Assembly: GCF_011764585.1 (NCBI RefSeq)
Contig: NZ_AP022853.1
Location: 2,637,501 to 2,701,500 of the forward strand
Source: Sulfurimicrobium lacus
GTDB lineage: Bacteria; Pseudomonadota; Gammaproteobacteria; Burkholderiales; Sulfuricellaceae
DNA: 64,000 nucleotides
Direction of reading: 5' to 3'
Shown: positions 34,288 to 45,854 of the stretch, piece after piece
How the letters are laid out: every line of letters begins with the position of its first letter
Position numbering within the stretch: the first letter of the stretch is position 1
Translations under genes and position numbers: made by a program
Notes under the pieces: model-generated
What the model saw: only the letters and a program-made list of their open reading frames with translations
The model's database searches: none
What the model was told of the DNA's origin: nothing

Positions 34288-34333
34288 CCTGGAACAGCAC
34301 GCGTGGTCTGCTCGCGACCACCCGCCCACATCA

Positions 34334-35245
34334 TTACTTCGCGGCGGTAATGTCCGCCTTGGTGTCGATTCCCAGGGTGTAACCGAAGGAAACATGGTGG
34401 AAGCGGCCGGCGGTGTGATCGTTATGGATGGCAAAGCCCATGTTGTAGGTCTTGCCCGAAGCCAGGGTGATATCCCCCGGCGCCCCGCCCGCCAGCTTGC
34501 GCGTGAAGGTCACGGTCCAGGTGTCGCCGTCCTTCTTGCCTTCCGCGCTCACCAGCGCCTTGCCGCCTTCCATCACGCGCTTGTCGGCAACGTAACCGTC
34601 CACCGGCTTGGCGCCCTTGCCGCTTTTCCACTGCATCAGGTCGTAGTAGTTGCCGTTGGCAAGCGAACCGCCGACGACGTACTTGGTCTTCTTGTCGTCT
34701 GCGCCGGGCATGGTGCGCGCGTCGGTATGGCAGGTGCCCCAGCAGCCGCCTGCAGCGCCGATCAGCACGTCCTTGCCCTTGGAATCCTTGGCGACCACCT
34801 TGTTGTCTTCCAGCATCACCGCCAGTTTGACCGGGTTGTCCTTGTCCATTTGCTCGCCGCCGCCCTTGGGCTCTTTCCAGCTGAAGCGCAGGTAAAGGTT
34901 GGCGCCGTCGTTGGCCGCCTGCACGCTGACCGGGATGGTGCCGGGATGACCGCTGAGCGGCTTGGGTTCGAGCTTCTCGCCTTTGAGTATCTTGTCGGTG
35001 GCGATGTCGATCTTCAGGGATTTTTCATCCTCGTGACAGCCCGTGCAACGCTCGCCTTTCGACAAGCCCTTGGCACCACCGTGCTCGGTACCCTTCATGA
35101 TCCATTCGATGCCGGACGTGCCGGGGTGGAACACCGTCACCTGGCGCGACGGCACCTTGCTCCAGTCAGGCGCGGCCAAGACGGTACCGGCCATGCCGGC
35201 CAGCACCAGACCCAATGCGGAAGCGGTTATCACTGTTTTATTCAT
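34334..35245 (-). CDS. Ethylbenzene-dehydrogenase-like haem-binding cytochrome
   Basis: A 303-residue periplasmic protein with a signal peptide (ending GTVLAAP). It has a standard CTGCH motif near residue 68 and a second motif CWGTCH (CX3CH) near residue 170. The C-terminal half resembles the EB_dh haem-binding domain (GDTWTVTFTRKLAGG; YNMGFAIHNDHTAGRFHHVSFG). It lies directly after nirT and nirS, so it is probably part of the electron chain to nitrite reductase. Whether the CX3CH site binds haem covalently cannot be told from sequence. Confidence 0.72.
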   Translation of the reverse strand: MNKTVITASALGLVLAGMAGTVLAAPDWSKVPSRQVTVFHPGTSGIEWIMKGTEHGGAKGLSKGERCTGCHEDEKSLKIDIATDKILKGEKLEPKPLSGHPGTIPVSVQAANDGANLYLRFSWKEPKGGGEQMDKDNPVKLAVMLEDNKVVAKDSKGKDVLIGAAGGCWGTCHTDARTMPGADDKKTKYVVGGSLANGNYYDLMQWKSGKGAKPVDGYVADKRVMEGGKALVSAEGKKDGDTWTVTFTRKLAGGAPGDITLASGKTYNMGFAIHNDHTAGRFHHVSFGYTLGIDTKADITAAK

Positions 35246-35303
35246 GTTGTCCTCCAGATCAAAATGTTGTGCGAATTCATTTATCCCGTGATGCTGCAAG
35301 CAA

Positions 35304-35888
35304 TCAACCGCCCGCCTCGTCTTCGGTCATGCCTTCCGGCTTGTGGTGCGCGATACCCTTGTGACAGTCGATGCAGGTCATGTTGTCCTTCTTGGCATTT
35401 TCATGCTGTTTCGCGGCCCGGCTCTTCTGTTTTTCCTTGTCCATGCCATCGAAGCTGTGACAGTTGCGGCACTCGCGCGAATCCGATGCTTTCATCCGCG
35501 CCCATTCGTGGCGTGCCAGTTCCAGGCGCTTGGCCTCGAATTTTTCCTTGGTATCGATGGTGCCGGTGATCTTGCCCCATACCTCGCCGGAGGCCTGGAT
35601 CTTGCGCAGCATCTTGTGCGACCAGTCCTTGGGAACGTGGCAGTCCGAGCATACGGCACGCACGCCGGTGCGGTTGGAATAGTGAATGGTTTTCTTGTAT
35701 TCCTGGTACACGTTGTCCCGCATCTCGTGACAGCTGATGCAGAACTCGAGCTGGTTCGTTGCTTCCATGCCGGTGTTGAAACCGCCCCAGAACAGGATGC
35801 CGGCGATGAAGCCGCCACCGAGCAAGGTCAGAAGAGAATATTTCATGCTCGGACTGCGCAGTTTTGCCCACCAGTTTGAAGCAGCCAT
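35304..35888 (-). CDS. nirT: Tetrahaem quinol dehydrogenase NirT (NapC/NirT family)
   Basis: A 194-residue membrane-anchored tetrahaem cytochrome. One N-terminal helix (YSLLTLLGGGFIAGILFWG) is followed by four CXXCH motifs: CISCH, CSDCH, CRNCH and CIDCH. NapC/NirT proteins oxidise quinol and pass electrons to periplasmic reductases. Its place between nirS and the EB_dh-like cytochrome favours NirT. Since the nap operon here has no napC, this protein may also serve NapAB. Confidence 0.92.
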   Translation of the reverse strand: MAASNWWAKLRSPSMKYSLLTLLGGGFIAGILFWGGFNTGMEATNQLEFCISCHEMRDNVYQEYKKTIHYSNRTGVRAVCSDCHVPKDWSHKMLRKIQASGEVWGKITGTIDTKEKFEAKRLELARHEWARMKASDSRECRNCHSFDGMDKEKQKSRAAKQHENAKKDNMTCIDCHKGIAHHKPEGMTEDEAGG

Positions 35889-35959
35889 TTTTTCCCCCGT
35901 TTCTATCGAATTCGTTAGGGCACCGGAGGACTTCTCCGCCGGTGCGCTCTGGTCAGATA

Positions 35960-37762
<1,803 letters not shown>

Positions 37763-37765
37763 TCA

Positions 37766-37779
37766 TTGATCTATATCAA
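37766..37779 (+). promoter_or_regulatory. FNR/DNR box before napD
   Basis: TTGATCTATATCAA is a second perfect palindrome, 64 bases before the napD start. It is 92 bases from the nirS box (first base to first base), so each operon probably has its own site in this 258-base divergent region. Confidence 0.85.
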
Positions 37780-37843
37780 GGAAACAGCCTCGGATTGCTC
37801 GCACTCTGGCACCTGATATTTTCATCAGGGTAAAGCAGCCATC

Positions 37844-38089
37844 ATGCACATTTCCGGAGTAGTCGTTCACGCACGCCCCGGGCGTGCCGCCCAGGCCCAT
37901 CAACAGCTTGCTGCCGTCGCCGGCGTGGAAGTTCACGTCAGCGATGTCGAAGGCAAATTGATCGTCACCCTCGAACAAGAAAACGAACAGTCGACGGTGG
38001 ACACGTTCGGGCGATTGAACGAGCTTCCCGACGTGCTCTCGGCCACCATGGTGTACCACCATTTCGAACCAGATACAGACTCAAAATAA
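37844..38089 (+). CDS. napD: Periplasmic nitrate reductase chaperone NapD
   Basis: An 81-residue protein with the NapD fold pattern: [15 protein letters not shown], then [20 protein letters not shown] and [12 protein letters not shown]. NapD binds the twin-arginine signal of NapA and holds it until the cofactor is inserted. napA follows after 20 bases. Confidence 0.9.
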   Translation: MHISGVVVHARPGRAAQAHQQLAAVAGVEVHVSDVEGKLIVTLEQENEQSTVDTFGRLNELPDVLSATMVYHHFEPDTDSK

Positions 38090-38109
38090 ATCAGCAGAGG
38101 AGACCTAAA

Positions 38110-40653
38110 ATGGAATTGACTCGCCGTGAATTCATAAAACTCAGCGCCGTTTCCGCCGCCGCCAGCGCAGCCTGCGTTGTCGTGCCGGGCGCGCAGGCCG
38201 CGCTGGCTGCGGCAGGTGACAGCGGGGTACGCTGGGACAAGGGCGTATGCCGCTTCTGCGGTACCGGCTGCGGCGTGCTGATCGGCACCAAGGACGGTCG
38301 CGTGGTCGCCACCCAGGGCGATCCGGACGCACCGGTGAACAAGGGGCTCAACTGCATCAAAGGCTATTTCCTGTCGAAAATCATGTACGGCAAGGACCGC
38401 CTCACCCAGCCCATGCTGCGGATGAAAGACGGCAAGTTCGACAAGAACGGCGAATTTGCCCCCATCAGCTGGGACCAGGCCTTCGACATCATGGCGGAGA
38501 AATGCAAGGCCACCCTTAAAGCCAAAGGCCCGAAGGGCATCGGCATGTTCGGCTCGGGCCAGTGGACGGTGTGGGAAGGCTATGCCGCCTCCAAGCTGAT
38601 GAAAGCCGGTTTCCGTTCCAACAATCTCGATCCCAATGCGCGCCATTGCATGGCTTCCGCCGTAACCGGCTTCATGCGCACCTTCGGCATCGACGAACCG
38701 ATGGGCTGCTACGACGATGCCGAGCACGCCGACGGCTTCGTGTTGTGGGGTTCGAACATGGCCGAGATGCACCCCATCCTGTGGTCGCGCATCACCGACC
38801 GCCGCCTCACCGGCAAGGACGTCACGACACACGTGCTCTCGACCTTCGACCACCGCACCACCGAGCTGGCGGACAACACGTTGATTTTCAAACCCCAGTC
38901 CGACCTGGCCATCCTCAACTTCATCTGCAACTACATCATCCAGAACAACGCGGTGAACGAGGAGTTCGTCAAAAAGAACGTCAACTTCAAGAAGGGCGTC
39001 ACCGACATCGGCTACGGCCTGCGCCCCAACCACCCGCTCGAACAGGTGGCCAACAACAACGGCTACCCCGGCGCCGACGGCAAGCCCAAAGGCAACCCGA
39101 ACAACTCCAGCCCGATCACCTTCGACGAGTTCAAAACCTTCGTTTCCGAATACACGGTGGAAAAAGCTTCCGAGCTTTCCGGCGTACCCAAGGAAAACCT
39201 GCTCTCGCTCGCCAAGCTTTACGCCGATCCCAAGAAGAAAGTGGTGTCGTATTGGACCATGGGCTTCAACCAGCACACGCGCGGCACCTGGGTCAACAAC
39301 ATGATCTACAACGTGCACCTGCTGGTCGGCAAGATTTCCGAACCCGGCAACGGCCCCTTCTCTCTCACTGGCCAGCCCTCGGCCTGCGGCACCGCGCGTG
39401 AAGTGGGCACATTTGCCCACCGCCTGCCCGCCGACCTGGTGGTGATGAACCCGAAGCACCGCGAAATCGCGGAAAAGATCTGGAACCTGCCCGCCGGCAC
39501 CATTCCGGACTGGATCGGATCGCACGCGGTGAGGCAGAGCCGCGATCTCAAGGACGGCCTGATCAACTTCTACTGGACCTCCACCACCAACAACATGCAG
39601 GCAGGCCCCAACATCAACGGCGAAACCTACCCTGGCTGGCGCAATCCTGCCAACTTCGTGGTGGTCTCCGATGTATATCCAACGGTATCCGCCGTTTCCG
39701 CCGACCTGATGCTGCCCTGCGCCATGTGGATGGAGAAGGAAGGCGCGTTCGGCAATGCCGAGCGCCGCACCCAGTTCTGGCGCCAGCAGGTGAAGGCACC
39801 GGGCGAATCCCGTTCCGACCTGTGGCAGTACATGGAGTTTTCCAAGCGCTTCAAGGTCGAGGAAGTCTGGCCCGCCGAATTGCTGGAAAAAGCCCCGCAA
39901 TTCAAGGGCAAAACCCTGTACGACGTGCTCTACGCCAACGGCGAGGTCAACAAATTCCCGCTTTCCGAGCTTAAGAAAGTCAACGAGCACGGCATCAAGA
40001 ACTACACCAACGACGAATCCGCCGCCTTCGGCTATTACGTCCAGAAAGGGCTGTTCGAGGAATACGCCCAGTTCGGTCGCGGCCATGGCCACGACCTGGC
40101 GCTGTTCGACAACTACCACAAGGCGCGCGGCATGCGCTGGCCGGTGGTGGACAACAAAGAAACCCTGTGGCGCTTCCGCGAGGGCTACGACCCTTACGTG
40201 AAGAAAGGCGAAGGCATCAAGTTCTACGGCCATCCCGACGGCAAGGCGGTAATTTTCGCCCTGCCCTACCAGCCCGCCGCCGAGCAGCCGGACAAGGAAT
40301 ACGACCTGTGGCTGTGCACCGGCCGCGTGCTGGAACACTGGCATACCGGTTCCATGACGCGGCGCGTGCCGGAGCTTTACAAGGCGGTACCGGATGCCTG
40401 GGTTTTCATGAACCCGGAAGACGCCAAGAAGCGCGGCCTAAAGCGCGGCGACAAGGTCAAGGTCATCAGCCGGCGCGGCGAAATCACCACCCTGGTGGAA
40501 ACCCGCGGCCGCAACAAGCCGCCGGTCGGACTGGTATTCGTGCCTTTCTTCGACGAATCGCGCCTGGTCAACAAGCTGACGCTGGACGCCACCTGCCCGA
40601 TCTCGAAAGAGACCGACTTCAAGAAATGCGCGGCCAAGATCGTTAAGGCGTAA
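38110..40653 (+). CDS. napA: Periplasmic nitrate reductase catalytic subunit
   Basis: An 847-residue Mo-bis-MGD enzyme. The N-terminus carries a twin-arginine signal ([11 protein letters not shown]). The [4Fe-4S] motif is CRFCGTGCG with [16 protein letters not shown] contains the expected Mo-ligand cysteine. It reduces nitrate to nitrite in the periplasm as the first step of denitrification. An AGGAG site precedes the ATG. Neighbours napD, G, H and B are all on the same strand. Confidence 0.97.
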   Translation: MELTRREFIKLSAVSAAASAACVVVPGAQAALAAAGDSGVRWDKGVCRFCGTGCGVLIGTKDGRVVATQGDPDAPVNKGLNCIKGYFLSKIMYGKDRLTQPMLRMKDGKFDKNGEFAPISWDQAFDIMAEKCKATLKAKGPKGIGMFGSGQWTVWEGYAASKLMKAGFRSNNLDPNARHCMASAVTGFMRTFGIDEPMGCYDDAEHADGFVLWGSNMAEMHPILWSRITDRRLTGKDVTTHVLSTFDHRTTELADNTLIFKPQSDLAILNFICNYIIQNNAVNEEFVKKNVNFKKGVTDIGYGLRPNHPLEQVANNNGYPGADGKPKGNPNNSSPITFDEFKTFVSEYTVEKASELSGVPKENLLSLAKLYADPKKKVVSYWTMGFNQHTRGTWVNNMIYNVHLLVGKISEPGNGPFSLTGQPSACGTAREVGTFAHRLPADLVVMNPKHREIAEKIWNLPAGTIPDWIGSHAVRQSRDLKDGLINFYWTSTTNNMQAGPNINGETYPGWRNPANFVVVSDVYPTVSAVSADLMLPCAMWMEKEGAFGNAERRTQFWRQQVKAPGESRSDLWQYMEFSKRFKVEEVWPAELLEKAPQFKGKTLYDVLYANGEVNKFPLSELKKVNEHGIKNYTNDESAAFGYYVQKGLFEEYAQFGRGHGHDLALFDNYHKARGMRWPVVDNKETLWRFREGYDPYVKKGEGIKFYGHPDGKAVIFALPYQPAAEQPDKEYDLWLCTGRVLEHWHTGSMTRRVPELYKAVPDAWVFMNPEDAKKRGLKRGDKVKVISRRGEITTLVETRGRNKPPVGLVFVPFFDESRLVNKLTLDATCPISKETDFKKCAAKIVKA

Positions 40654-40700
40654 AGGGGGAGCGTGGGGCGGGGAATTAAACCCTCGCCCCAACCTGGATC

Positions 40701-41549
40701 ATGGCAGTTACCAGCAACAATCAGTCGCGGCGTCAGTTCCTGCTCGACATGGCGAAGACCGCTTGCGGTGTCGGCGTGTTCGGGCTGGGGCTGGGCTTGT
40801 ACACCAGGCAGGCGCGCGCCCTGCCGCCCACCGCCATCCGCCCACCGGGCGCGTTGGCGGAGGCGGATTTCCAGGGCGCGTGCATCCGTTGCGGGATGTG
40901 CGTGCGCGACTGCCCCTACAACATACTCGAACTGGCCAGGCCGGAGGACGATCTCGCCACCGGCACGCCCTATTTCGTGGCGCGCAAGATCCCCTGCGAA
41001 ATGTGCGAGGACATCCCGTGCGTCAAGGCCTGTCCCACCGGCGCGCTGGATCACCAGCTGACCGACATCAACAAGGCAAAAATGGGCCTGGCAGCGCTGG
41101 TCGACCAGGAGACCTGCCTCAATTTCCTCGGCCTGCGTTGCGACGTGTGCTACCGCGTGTGTCCGGCGATCGACAAGGCCATCACGCTGGAGCGCACGCA
41201 CAACGTGCGCACCGCCAAACACACCATGTTCCTGCCCACGGTCCACTCGGAATACTGCACCGGCTGCGGCAAGTGCGAAAAGTCCTGCGTGCTGGACGTC
41301 GCGGCGATCAAGGTGTTTCCGGTCCAGCTTGCCAAGGGAGAACTGGGCAAGCACTACCGCCTCGGCTGGGAAGAAAAGAAGAAGGCCGGAGAAAGCCTGG
41401 TCGCGCCGGAGATCGAGCACCAGTACAACCTGCCGGAAGGCTTCAAGTATGAACAGGGTCCGGGCCTGAGCGGCGAGGCCGTGGCGCCGCATGCAGCACC
41501 GGCAGCGCCATCCGGCGCACCCAGGGCGCTGCACGGAGATAAGCTGTGA
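40701..41549 (+). CDS. napG: Ferredoxin-type protein NapG
   Basis: A 282-residue periplasmic ferredoxin with a twin-arginine signal ([13 protein letters not shown]). Four [4Fe-4S] sets are visible: [35 protein letters not shown] and [11 protein letters not shown]. With NapH it passes electrons from quinol towards NapAB. Its stop overlaps the GTG start of napH (GTGA). The start has only a weak ribosome site. Confidence 0.93.
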   Translation: MAVTSNNQSRRQFLLDMAKTACGVGVFGLGLGLYTRQARALPPTAIRPPGALAEADFQGACIRCGMCVRDCPYNILELARPEDDLATGTPYFVARKIPCEMCEDIPCVKACPTGALDHQLTDINKAKMGLAALVDQETCLNFLGLRCDVCYRVCPAIDKAITLERTHNVRTAKHTMFLPTVHSEYCTGCGKCEKSCVLDVAAIKVFPVQLAKGELGKHYRLGWEEKKKAGESLVAPEIEHQYNLPEGFKYEQGPGLSGEAVAPHAAPAAPSGAPRALHGDKL

Positions 41550-42454
41550 GCCCGAACGGAAAAATCGGCGCCGACGCCGTACTGGCGAAAGGCTGGCTGG
41601 GCGCCCATAAATGGCTGCTGCTGCGCCGCGTCTCGCAGCTCGGTATCCTCGCCCTGTTCCTGATCGGCCCGTGGGCGGGCATCTGGATCGTCAAGGGAAA
41701 CCTGGCCTACAGCCTCACGCTCGACACCCTGCCGCTGGCCGATCCGTATGTGCTGCTACAGTCCCTGCTGGCCGGGCACGTAGCGGAAAAACTCGCGCTC
41801 GTCGGGGTCGCCATCGTCATCGGATTTTATGCGCTGGCAGGCGGACGCGCCTATTGCGCCTGGGCCTGCCCGGTCAACATGGTGACCGACCTCGCCGCCA
41901 GCCTGCGCCGCCGTTTCGGCATCAAGGGCGGCGCACGTTTTTCACGCGCGACGCGCTACTGGATACTGGCCATGACGCTGGTTCTGGCTGCCGCCAGCGG
42001 CGCCATTGCCTGGGAAATGCTCAATCCGGTTTCGATGCTGCACCGCGGCCTGATTTTCGGGATGGGAACGGCGTGGGCCGTCATTCTCGCGGTGTTCCTG
42101 TTCGACCTGTTCGTCAGCCCGGACGGCTGGTGCGGCCACCTCTGCCCGGTGGGCGCGTTCTATAGCCTGATCGGCAAAACCAGCCTGGTGCGGGTCAAAG
42201 CGGCACAGCGGTCTGCGTGCAACGACTGCATGGACTGTTTTGTCGTGTGTCCCGAGCCGCAGGTCATCAAACCCGCGCTCAAGGGCGCGGGCAAGGGCAT
42301 CGGGCCGGTGATCACAGCATCCAATTGCACCAACTGCGGCCGCTGTATCGATGTGTGCTCGAAACAAGTATTCGGATTCGGTTTGCGCTTCAACAACAAG
42401 GTGGCCGACAACGCTCCGCGAGGGGAAACGGCTGCGCTCGGCAACAGGCCATAA
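41546..42454 (+). CDS. napH: Quinol dehydrogenase membrane protein NapH
   Basis: A 302-residue membrane polyferredoxin with about four helices. It has CX3CP motifs CAWACP and CGHLCP, and two C-terminal [4Fe-4S] sets, [12 protein letters not shown] and [11 protein letters not shown]. The start is a GTG that overlaps the napG stop. NapGH forms a quinol-oxidising route to NapAB; here it may replace NapC, which is missing from this operon. Confidence 0.93.
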   Translation: MSPNGKIGADAVLAKGWLGAHKWLLLRRVSQLGILALFLIGPWAGIWIVKGNLAYSLTLDTLPLADPYVLLQSLLAGHVAEKLALVGVAIVIGFYALAGGRAYCAWACPVNMVTDLAASLRRRFGIKGGARFSRATRYWILAMTLVLAAASGAIAWEMLNPVSMLHRGLIFGMGTAWAVILAVFLFDLFVSPDGWCGHLCPVGAFYSLIGKTSLVRVKAAQRSACNDCMDCFVVCPEPQVIKPALKGAGKGIGPVITASNCTNCGRCIDVCSKQVFGFGLRFNNKVADNAPRGETAALGNRP

Positions 42455-42494
42455 CATGATCAGAAACCACGACATTATAAAGAGGAGATCAACC

Positions 42495-42983
42495 ATGAAA
42501 AACGCACTGCGCTTCGCCTTGGTGACACTGGCCGCTTCAGCCTTCACTTTCGCCGCCACGCCACCGGCATTGTCCGCGGAAAGCGCGGTCCATTCGCTGC
42601 GCGGCGTGGACCCCCAGGTTTCGGATCAGGCGCCGGAAGAAAAATTCAACCCGGGGAAACGCCCCGGATCGCAAAAACCGATCACGCGCACTTTCCTGCA
42701 GCAACCCCCGGTGATTCCACATGCCACCGAAAATTTCGACGAGATCACGCTGGAGGAAAACCAGTGCCTGACCTGCCACGGCCCGGAAAAATTCAAGGAA
42801 AAGAATGCGCCCAAGATCGGCGACAGCCACTTCCGCAACCAGCAAACCGGCGAGATCATGAAACAGGTATCCAGCGCACGTTACAACTGCGTGCAGTGCC
42901 ACGTGCCGCAGGTCGACGCGCCGCCGCTGGTGGAGAACACCTTCCAGACCGTGCCGCAGAAAGCGGCCAAGGCCAAGCGCTGA
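42495..42983 (+). CDS. napB: Periplasmic nitrate reductase dihaem subunit NapB
   Basis: A 162-residue exported cytochrome. A signal peptide ends PALSAES. Two haem motifs, CLTCH and CVQCH, lie in the second half. NapB takes electrons from NapC or NapGH and passes them to NapA. A GAGGAG site precedes the ATG at 42495; earlier starts lie inside napH. Confidence 0.94.
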   Translation: MKNALRFALVTLAASAFTFAATPPALSAESAVHSLRGVDPQVSDQAPEEKFNPGKRPGSQKPITRTFLQQPPVIPHATENFDEITLEENQCLTCHGPEKFKEKNAPKIGDSHFRNQQTGEIMKQVSSARYNCVQCHVPQVDAPPLVENTFQTVPQKAAKAKR

Positions 42984-42996
42984 ACAGGGGGGGGCC

Positions 42997-43308
42997 ATGG
43001 ATCAGCAGGATAAGGGAAGCGTGCTGTTCAAATACCTGCCCTCGGGCCGTCAGGTGGCGATGCATCTGACCGCCATGGCGACGCTTTCCTGCCTGCTGGG
43101 ACCGTGGCTCGGCCCTTTGCTGGTCAACTGGATCAACCCGCCCCAAGCCTGGGGATACGTGAGCAAAGTCGGCGACTATTCGCTGCTGAACGTTCTCCTC
43201 TGGGGATTCGCATTCCTGATGTTCGAAGCATTCATCTACACCGGCTGGCTGATCCGGCTGGGACGGAAAAGCTGGGAAATAGCGCAGCCGAAATCCTGGT
43301 ACAACTAG
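42997..43308 (+). CDS. Small membrane protein at the end of the nap operon
   Basis: A 103-residue protein with two probable membrane helices (MHLTAMATLSCLLGPWLGPLL and LLNVLLWGFAFLMFEAFIY) and a basic C-terminus. It has no haem or Fe-S motif. A GGGGGG site precedes the ATG, and it begins 14 bases after napB, so it is cotranscribed. I do not recognise a family. It might anchor Nap parts at the membrane in place of NapC. Confidence 0.65.
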   Translation: MDQQDKGSVLFKYLPSGRQVAMHLTAMATLSCLLGPWLGPLLVNWINPPQAWGYVSKVGDYSLLNVLLWGFAFLMFEAFIYTGWLIRLGRKSWEIAQPKSWYN

Positions 43309-43317
43309 GGTGTGACA

Positions 43318-43406
43318 TTGTCATTGCGAGCGCAGCGAAGCAATCTCGATCCAGGCAAATCAAACAAATTACAGATTGCTTCGTCGCTTCGCTCCGCGCA
43401 ATGACG
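43318..43406. repeat. MITE-like palindromic repeat (CATTGCGAG family)
   Basis: GTCATTGCGAGCGCAGCGAA opens, and TTCGCTCCGCGCAATGAC near the other end mirrors it, with CAATCT/AGATTG inside. This type of element, with complementary ends around a short AT-rich middle, is widespread in bacterial genomes. It sits between the nap operon and the hemerythrin gene. Confidence 0.85.
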
Positions 43407-43458
43407 AATAAATCGGCGGTTCCCTGAATTTCCAGCTTTAAGAGCCGCACCGGGATGC

Positions 43459-43472
43459 TTGATTCAGGTCAA
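43459..43472 (+). promoter_or_regulatory. FNR/DNR-type box before the hemerythrin gene
   Basis: TTGATTCAGGTCAA differs from the perfect palindrome at one position. It lies 87 bases before the hemerythrin start, so the hemerythrin-DUF2249-membrane protein operon is likely in the denitrification regulon. Confidence 0.65.
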
Positions 43473-43545
43473 TGCGTCGAACACCGGCAACCCCGAAAAT
43501 TAGTGCGAGCCGTTTCTCGGCATCAATTTCTGCTGGAGTTTCCCG

Positions 43546-43983
43546 ATGACCACGATCAGCGATTTTCTCGCCCCCGACCACCAGCGCTGCGACAACCTGT
43601 TCGCCGTAGCGGAAGCGGCCGCCGCGCATGGCGACTGGGACAATGCCGCACGCGAGTTCAGCCTGTTCCACGATGCGCTGCTGCACCACTTCGCCATGGA
43701 GGAGGAAGTCATGTTCCCCGCCTTCGAGGCTCGCACCGGCATGACGCAAGGCCCGACATCGATGATGCGCTCCGAACATCGCCAGATGACCGACCTGCTC
43801 AACCAGATGGCAGACGCAATGGCGCGCAAGGACAGCAACAGCTTCCTCGGCGACGCCGACACGCTGCTCATCATCATGCAGCAGCACAACATGAAGGAAG
43901 AGCAGATGCTGTACCAGATGGCCGACCAGGCGCTGGCTGGCGAACTGGACGAGGTGGTCGGGCGTATGCGCGCCCTGACCTGA
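43546..43983 (+). CDS. Hemerythrin-domain protein
   Basis: A 145-residue four-helix hemerythrin-like protein. The diiron-type ligands appear as DHQRCD near residue 11, FHDALLHHFAMEEE near 45-58, SEHRQM near 84 and QQHNMKEEQML near 115. Such proteins bind O2 or NO, or act in Fe-S repair (as YtfE/DnrN). It starts an operon with a DUF2249 gene and a polytopic membrane gene in the denitrification region, which suggests a NO-related role. Confidence 0.83.
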   Translation: MTTISDFLAPDHQRCDNLFAVAEAAAAHGDWDNAAREFSLFHDALLHHFAMEEEVMFPAFEARTGMTQGPTSMMRSEHRQMTDLLNQMADAMARKDSNSFLGDADTLLIIMQQHNMKEEQMLYQMADQALAGELDEVVGRMRALT

Positions 43984-43987
43984 TCCG

Positions 43988-44236
43988 ATGGCCGAGCGCG
44001 TACTCGATGCCCGCTGGTTGGAACCGCCCGAGCCGATGGAACTTACCCTCGCGGCGATCGACAGCCTTGAGCCCGGCGATCATCTGCGCCTGCTGATCCA
44101 CCGCACGCCTTACATGCTGTTCCCCATTTTGAAAGAGTGGGGCTTCAGCTACCAGTCACACAGCAACGACGACGGCACTTATGAAGTACTCATCTGGCGC
44201 AAGGAGCAGGCTGCGCCAAGCCGCACCCCGCCATGA
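43988..44236 (+). CDS. DUF2249 protein (TusA-like fold)
   Basis: An 82-residue DUF2249 protein: VLDARWLEPPEPMELTLAAID, then LRLLIHRTPYMLFPIL and GTYEVLIWRK. DUF2249 domains resemble TusA/SirA and often occur next to hemerythrin or denitrification genes. The cysteine of TusA is absent. It follows the hemerythrin gene by four bases and overlaps the next gene as ATGA. A second DUF2249 gene lies on the other strand at 45527. Confidence 0.8.
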   Translation: MAERVLDARWLEPPEPMELTLAAIDSLEPGDHLRLLIHRTPYMLFPILKEWGFSYQSHSNDDGTYEVLIWRKEQAAPSRTPP

Positions 44237-45540
44237 CCCAGCCGGCCAGCCTGTCGCTCGACCAGGCGCCGCCGTTCGCGGTGCCGTTTCGCTTTTTCCT
44301 CACCGCGCCCCTGTTCGCGCTCACCGCCGCCCTGGTCCTACTGTGGCAAGGCCCTGATCTGCTCAGCAGCCGCTGGAACCCTGCCCTGCTGGGCACCACC
44401 CACCTGCTGACCCTCGGCCACATGGGGCTGATCATGCTGGGGGCGATCCTGCAGATGCTGCCGGTCGTGGCCGGCGCACCGGTGGGGCGACCCGGGCTGA
44501 CCGCTGCCCTGGTTCACACGCTGGGAACGGGCGGCATTGTCCTGCTTTGTTCCGGCCTGATTTTCACCCTGCCGCTTGCCCTAAAACTTGCCATGCCGAC
44601 ACTGGGAACAGCGCTGCTCCTGTTCGCCGCCATGGTCGTCGTCACGCTGCGCCGCGCCCTGCCGCACAACATGACCGTTCGGGCGATGCGGCTCGCCGCC
44701 CTGATGCTTGCGGCAACGGCCTTGCTCGGCCTGACCTTGCTCAGCAACTACGCATTCGGATGGTGGCTGCAGGCACGCGAAGCGCTAACCAATCTCCACC
44801 TCACCTGGGGCTTGCTAGGCTGGGTCGGGATACTGGTGGTGGGAGTCGCTTATCAGGTGGTGCCGATGTTCCAGCTCACGCCGCACTACCCCGCCAGGCT
44901 CACGCGCTGGCTGGCACCTGCGCTTTTCGTCCTGCTGCCGGGACTCGCCCTGACAAACCACGCGCCGCGGCTGAGGATACTGCTGGGAACCCTGCTGGCG
45001 GCAGGCTTTGCCGCCTTTGCGCTGACCACCCTGTGGCTGCAGTTGAAACGACGGCGCAAGCTGCCCGACGTGACGCTGAATTTCTGGCGCGGCGGTCTGC
45101 TGTGCCTGCTGCTCGCGATTGCGCTGTGGCTGACGGCGCAGATCGCGCCAGCCATCGGCATGACGCAAAGCTACAGCCTGTTGCTGGGCGTGCTGATGAT
45201 CGCCGGCTTTGCCATGTCGGTCATCAACGGCATGCTCTACAAGATTGTGCCGTTCCTGGTGTGGTTCCACTTGCAGAGCCGGCGCGGACCGAGCGGGCCC
45301 AAAGTGCCCAACGTCAGGGAAATCCTGCCGGAAACCCGCACCGCCCGGCAGATGTGGCTGCACTTCGCCGCGCTGGGCACGCTCCTCGCAGCCGTTTTAT
45401 GGCCCGCAAGTTTTGCTTACCCGGCAGCGCTGCTGTTCGGCGCCTCCAACCTGTGGCTGTGGCTGAACATCGTTTCCGCCAGCCGCACTTACCACCGGGT
45501 AAACGCGGAAATTGTTCGCGCGAACGCTAGCGCCGCGTGA
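44233..45540 (+). CDS. Polytopic membrane protein of the denitrification region
   Basis: A 435-residue protein with about 12 hydrophobic helices. Conserved-looking His/Gly stretches occur in membrane segments: TLGHMGLIMLGAILQMLPVV, HLTWGLLGWVGILVVGVAYQ and INGMLYKIVPFLVWFHL. These are reminiscent of haem-copper oxidase subunit I or NnrS-type proteins. It overlaps the DUF2249 gene upstream and the converging DUF2249 gene by 14 bases. The family is not certain; a haem or NO-related role is inferred from context. Confidence 0.6.
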   Translation: MTQPASLSLDQAPPFAVPFRFFLTAPLFALTAALVLLWQGPDLLSSRWNPALLGTTHLLTLGHMGLIMLGAILQMLPVVAGAPVGRPGLTAALVHTLGTGGIVLLCSGLIFTLPLALKLAMPTLGTALLLFAAMVVVTLRRALPHNMTVRAMRLAALMLAATALLGLTLLSNYAFGWWLQAREALTNLHLTWGLLGWVGILVVGVAYQVVPMFQLTPHYPARLTRWLAPALFVLLPGLALTNHAPRLRILLGTLLAAGFAAFALTTLWLQLKRRRKLPDVTLNFWRGGLLCLLLAIALWLTAQIAPAIGMTQSYSLLLGVLMIAGFAMSVINGMLYKIVPFLVWFHLQSRRGPSGPKVPNVREILPETRTARQMWLHFAALGTLLAAVLWPASFAYPAALLFGASNLWLWLNIVSASRTYHRVNAEIVRANASAA

Positions 45541-45781
45541 AATTGATCGCGATCAGCTCCGGTTCGCGGCTCACGTACTTGATTTCGACCGTCTCGCCGT
45601 AGCGCTGGCGCATCTGCTCCAGCAAGGGCAAGGGATCGTGGTCGTTCATGAAATGCATGGTTTCGCCTGGATTGAGCGCATCGAGCGCACCAAAAATGGC
45701 GGCATGGCGAAAACGCTTGGCGACGCAGCGCGCGTCGAAGGGATAGATCGCTTCCGGCTGGAGGATGTTGAACTGCGCCAT
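45527..45781 (-). CDS. DUF2249 protein, second copy
   Basis: An 84-residue DUF2249 protein: AIYPFDARCVAKRFRHAAIF, GETMHFMNDHDPLPLLEQM and YGETVEIKYVSREPE. It resembles the product at 43988 in its central HDPL-type stretch but is diverged. A perfect FNR box lies 60 bases upstream, so it has its own regulated promoter. Its 3' end overlaps the end of the converging polytopic gene. Confidence 0.8.
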   Translation of the reverse strand: MAQFNILQPEAIYPFDARCVAKRFRHAAIFGALDALNPGETMHFMNDHDPLPLLEQMRQRYGETVEIKYVSREPELIAINFTRR

Positions 45782-45840
45782 GGTAATGCTCCTAATTTAC
45801 GACAAAAACAGTAGGATATTACGCACAGCGCTACCCATCC

Positions 45841-45854
45841 TTGATTCAAATCAA
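45841..45854 (-). promoter_or_regulatory. FNR/DNR box before the second DUF2249 gene
   Basis: TTGATTCAAATCAA is a perfect TTGAT-N4-ATCAA palindrome, 60 bases before the start at 45781. It overlaps the end of the next upstream gene by four bases. Confidence 0.8.

Noticed and set aside
37933-40344. An 803-codon open frame on the minus strand opposite napA
   Set aside because: napA is intact on the other strand with full cofactor motifs; the antisense translation resembles no protein family.
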